Assembly: GCF_900111825.1 (NCBI RefSeq)
Contig: NZ_FOJM01000005.1
Location: forward strand, 62,001-126,000
Reading direction: 5' to 3'
Origin: Pedobacter suwonensis
Lineage (GTDB): Bacteria; Bacteroidota; Bacteroidia; Sphingobacteriales; Sphingobacteriaceae
DNA length: 64,000 nt
Both the position numbers and the translations under genes were made by a program. Below are positions 61,567 to 64,000 of the stretch, piece by piece; positions within the stretch are counted from its first letter, which is position 1; each line of letters starts with the position of its first letter. A model generated the notes under the pieces. The model had not been told where the DNA came from. It saw only the letters and a list, made by a program, of their open reading frames with translations, and did no database searches.

Positions 61567-62586
61567 ATGAAAGCATTAGTTTGTAATACACCAGGAGAAT
61601 TTACCTATATCAATAAAGAAATGCCATCAGTTGAAGACGGGATGGTATTGCTCAAAATGAGGAGACTGGGAATTTGTGGCACCGATTACCACGCATTTGA
61701 AGGTACACAGCCATTTTTCGAATATCCAAGAATCCTCGGCCACGAAATTGCTGCTGAGGTAGTAGAGGCTGGGGGAGGAGCAAACTTTAAAACCGGAGAT
61801 CTGGTTACCATTAGTCCATATTTTTATTGTGGAAAGTGCATTGCATGCCGAAGCGGCAGAACCAATTGTTGTGTAAATATTAAAGTTTTCGGGGTTCATA
61901 TAGACGGTGCGATGCAAGAGTATATCACGGTTCCTGCAACTGCAATTGTTAGTGGGGAAGGATTAACTGTAGATGAACTTGCACTGATAGAGCCATTGGC
62001 CATTGGAGCGCACGGCGTTGGCCTGGCACAGTTGAACAAAGGCGACACCGTGGTGATACTCGGCGCCGGACCTATTGGTTTGGGGACTATTGCCTTTGCC
62101 AAAATAAGTGGAGCTGAGGTTATCGTTATTGATGTAAATGATAACAGGTTATCTTTTTGCAGCGAGCGTTTGGGTATCACACACACCATAAATCCATTAA
62201 AAACCGACGTTTTAGAGCAGCTGTCAAAAATTACCGATGGAGAAATGGCGAAAGTGGTAATTGATTGTACCGGAAATTTAAATGCCATTAACAATGCTTT
62301 CAAATTTTTGGCACATACCGGTAAATTTATCATGATAGGCCTTCAGAAAGGTACGATTGAGGTGGTACATCCTGAGTTTCATAAGCGCGAAGCTGTACTG
62401 ATGAGCAGTAGAAATGCCTTGCCGCATGATTTTGCCTATGTGATTGATTGCATTAGAAAAGGGTTGGTTAAACCGATGGATTTTATCACCCATAATGTTC
62501 CATTTACGGAAGTAAAAGAAAAGTTTAATCATTTGCTCCAGGCCAATGAATCGCTGATCAAGGCATTGATCAGTTTTGATGAATAA
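61567..62586 (+). CDS. Zinc-dependent alcohol/sugar dehydrogenase
   Basis: 339 aa medium-chain dehydrogenase. Catalytic zinc motif GICGTDYHAFEG and GHEIAAEV, structural zinc CGKCIACRSGRTNCC (four Cys), and the NAD loop VVILGAGPIGLGTIAFAK. In the operon it could act on a later fucose-pathway intermediate such as 2-keto-3-deoxy-fuconate, but a lactonase and a dehydratase for that route are not in the window, so they may lie elsewhere. Last gene of the operon; a terminator follows. Confidence 0.87.
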   Translation: MKALVCNTPGEFTYINKEMPSVEDGMVLLKMRRLGICGTDYHAFEGTQPFFEYPRILGHEIAAEVVEAGGGANFKTGDLVTISPYFYCGKCIACRSGRTNCCVNIKVFGVHIDGAMQEYITVPATAIVSGEGLTVDELALIEPLAIGAHGVGLAQLNKGDTVVILGAGPIGLGTIAFAKISGAEVIVIDVNDNRLSFCSERLGITHTINPLKTDVLEQLSKITDGEMAKVVIDCTGNLNAINNAFKFLAHTGKFIMIGLQKGTIEVVHPEFHKREAVLMSSRNALPHDFAYVIDCIRKGLVKPMDFITHNVPFTEVKEKFNHLLQANESLIKALISFDE

Positions 62587-62636
62587 TGTCAGGTATTTAA
62601 TTTAATTCTAAAAAAGGAATTCCAGTAATTAAAGAG

Positions 62637-62677
62637 CAGGACTAGTTTTGTATATCAAATCTGATCCTGTTTTTTTA
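62637..62677 (+). terminator. Terminator of the fucose operon
   Basis: CAGGACTAGTTTTG (62637-62650) pairs with CAAATCTGATCCTG (62656-62669; two mismatches, one G-U), followed by eight T (62670-62677). Confidence 0.8.
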
Positions 62678-62712
62678 TAATATGATATCGTTTTCTTATT
62701 ACCGTTTTCTGT

Positions 62713-63606
62713 TTAACCCTTAATTTCAAGCTTATATCCCTTAGCGCGGACCACAGTAATATTGATGTTTGGATCAGGTGCCAGTTTTTTTCTCAGTTTC
62801 GATATAAACATATCCAGGCTACGGCCAACAATAATCCCTTCATCTTCCCATATTTCTTTTTGCAGCCGGCTTCTCTCTATGGTTTCGTTAGGAGACTGGG
62901 CGAAGATGAGCAGTAATCTTGTTTCCGTACCAGTTAACGCTATTGTGTCTTCATTTAGGGTGAGTTTACGGTTTTTAGCATCAAACAGAACTGAACTTAA
63001 AGTTATCAGGTCGTTATGTTCATCATCATTGGGTAAAGCCTTTATGGGTTTAACCGATCTAAAGAAGATAAAGCCAACAAACGCTAAAAATGGCAGGCTA
63101 CCGAGCAGATACCCATTCTTTTTGGTGATTATGCCTGTAGGTTTCAGTTGAATGTTGATCATATATTGTGCTTTTGGTTGTTTTCTTCCTATGCAGGCTA
63201 TAATTTCATCTTTTTTGTTGTGGGCTATTGCGTAGCCATAAACAGTGCTTGAATCGTTAATATTCAGCACTTTAACTACGTAGTTGTCTGTCATTGGGTC
63301 ATTTGCTAGCAAACGTTTAGTCGTATTCACCAGGGTGATGGGGTTGAAACTAAATTCATGCTCAAACTGAATTTGATATTCATTTTCCGCAACCTTTTTT
63401 ATCGGAAGCACCCTGGATATACTATCGCCCGATTGTAAAAGTAGTTCATCTCCGATGCGACGAAATAAGACCTCTCTTCTTGAAAGATGAAAATCATCAT
63501 TATCCGAAATACTGAAAGCTGCAAAAATCATGATGAAAGATAAAAGCAATAATGCACCGAAGAGGTACATGCTTTTACCCGTGAAGAGGTTTCGACTAAG
63601 TTGCAT
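62713..63606 (-). CDS. Membrane-anchored winged-helix regulator
   Basis: 297 aa. N-terminal membrane helix (MYLFGALLLLSFIMIFAAFS, residues about 13-32), a periplasmic region, a second helix (GYLLGSLPFLAFVGFIFF, near 165-182) and a cytoplasmic C-terminal OmpR-type winged helix (LTLNEDTIALTGTETRLLLIFAQS, LDMFISKLRKKL, VRAKGYKLEI). The DNA-binding domain sits on a membrane protein, as in ToxR/CadC-like regulators, so it may act without a separate receiver. Divergent from a membrane-anchored partner gene at 63711, its likely target. Confidence 0.85.
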   Translation of the reverse strand: MQLSRNLFTGKSMYLFGALLLLSFIMIFAAFSISDNDDFHLSRREVLFRRIGDELLLQSGDSISRVLPIKKVAENEYQIQFEHEFSFNPITLVNTTKRLLANDPMTDNYVVKVLNINDSSTVYGYAIAHNKKDEIIACIGRKQPKAQYMINIQLKPTGIITKKNGYLLGSLPFLAFVGFIFFRSVKPIKALPNDDEHNDLITLSSVLFDAKNRKLTLNEDTIALTGTETRLLLIFAQSPNETIERSRLQKEIWEDEGIIVGRSLDMFISKLRKKLAPDPNINITVVRAKGYKLEIKG

Positions 63607-63617
63607 AATGTCAATGT

Positions 63618-63650
63618 TTTATTTACAAAGTTTACATTTTTATTTACAAT
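63618..63650. promoter_or_regulatory. Three TTTACA repeats before the membrane-anchored regulator
   Basis: TTTACA at 63622, 63631 and 63643; the outer two lie in TTTATTTACAA copies 21 bp apart (63618 and 63639). In the divergent gap they could be binding sites for the neighbouring winged-helix protein. Confidence 0.4.
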
Positions 63651-63710
63651 CCTGCTTCTTCAGACGGATAAATATCAAAGTAAGTTTGTTTCATTAATTT
63701 TTAAAAAGAT

Positions 63711-64000
63711 ATGGAAAATAAACAAAAAGCCTTAAACAAATCTGATTTATCAGCAGATAGATCGATGATGATCAAACCTGCAAAAAAGAGGAACAAAATG
63801 ATGTATGTGCTGATTTTGCCGCTGGTGGTGGTAAGCGGATTAGCATTTGCTAACCGTGAAATTAAAAATGAGAGTAAAAGGCTCAGCTCAAAACCCCTTT
63901 CTGCTGCTCAAAGAGACGCCGAGAAGAAAAAATGGGAGGTTAGCCCTGATGGTATTAAATTTAGAAAATGGGAATCGTCACCAACAGGAAAAAATGTACA
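63711..64000 (+). CDS. Membrane-anchored protein of unknown function, 3' end cut by window edge
   Basis: Start ATG 63711 (MENKQKALNKSDLSADRSMM). A basic stretch KPAKKRN then one hydrophobic helix (MMYVLILPLVVVSGLAFA) and a polar, positively charged region with SAAQRDAEKKKWEV. About 97 residues are seen, so a type II membrane protein or a long signal-anchor is likely. Divergent from the winged-helix regulator; such small targets of one-component membrane regulators are common. The rest is outside the window. Confidence 0.65.
   Translation, partial: MENKQKALNKSDLSADRSMMIKPAKKRNKMMYVLILPLVVVSGLAFANREIKNESKRLSSKPLSAAQRDAEKKKWEVSPDGIKFRKWESSPTGKNV

Noticed and set aside
61896..62333. Minus-strand 145-aa open frame
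   Set aside because: Antisense to the zinc dehydrogenase gene, which has complete motifs.

Overview
The window looks like chromosomal DNA of a Bacteroidota bacterium, most likely a Pedobacter-like member of the Sphingobacteriaceae. The signs are a SusC/SusD pair behind an ECF sigma/FecR pair, BatA-type and DUF4199-type proteins, a Bacteroidota-type dihydroorotase-like protein, Bacteroidota promoter boxes (TAnnTTTG), TTG starts, few Shine-Dalgarno sequences, and AT-rich DNA with many short dispersed hairpin repeats. Species assignment is inference; no rRNA is present.

Layout. 1-850: 5' part of hisG (minus strand) behind a His-rich leader peptide and attenuator-like hairpin. 895-2457: an L,D-transpeptidase lipoprotein. 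2500-8875: the most interesting block, an NrtR-type Nudix regulator followed by a seven-gene NAD/ADP-ribose operon (PRPP-synthetase-like, deoxyribosyltransferase-like, DraG-like, macrodomain, KptA/Tpt1, metallophosphatase, NAMPT-like), with three copies of one 21-bp palindrome before the regulator and before the operon. The set could form a closed ADP-ribose to NAD+ recycling loop. 9000-24070: mostly housekeeping and envelope genes (BatA-like, catalytically depleted dihydroorotase-like protein, DUF4199, two glycosyltransferases, GH3, dxr, rseP, hscB). A zeta-toxin-like kinase and a 53-aa partner sit between two copies of a 60-bp hairpin, as if inserted. 24150: tRNA-Leu(CAA), followed by a decaying segment (24300-28900) with a broken cation P-type ATPase and a broken universal stress protein.

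28900-37190: ECF sigma, FecR, SusC, SusD and a TlpA-like thioredoxin protein, a nutrient-uptake locus. 37577-42134: six minus-strand secreted, lipoprotein or small membrane proteins of unknown role. 42681-44480: an RNA-repair pair (RNA ligase; HD plus P-loop kinase), the second gene frameshifted. 44754-49331: small redox modules with their regulators (Crp/Fnr with NmrA and an alpha/beta hydrolase; HxlR divergent from an SDR and an NTF2-like protein), with a 300-bp MITE-like element between them. 49478-51651: an OmpR-type two-component system with four 11-bp tandem repeats in front.

51886-62586: L-fucose utilisation: two GH29 alpha-L-fucosidases, an AraC regulator, FucP-type permease, mutarotase, aldo/keto reductase and zinc alcohol dehydrogenase, consistent with a non-phosphorylating route. 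An ECF sigma factor and a PAS/GAF histidine kinase lie between the two fucosidases. The right end holds a membrane-anchored winged-helix regulator and the start of an unknown membrane-anchored protein.
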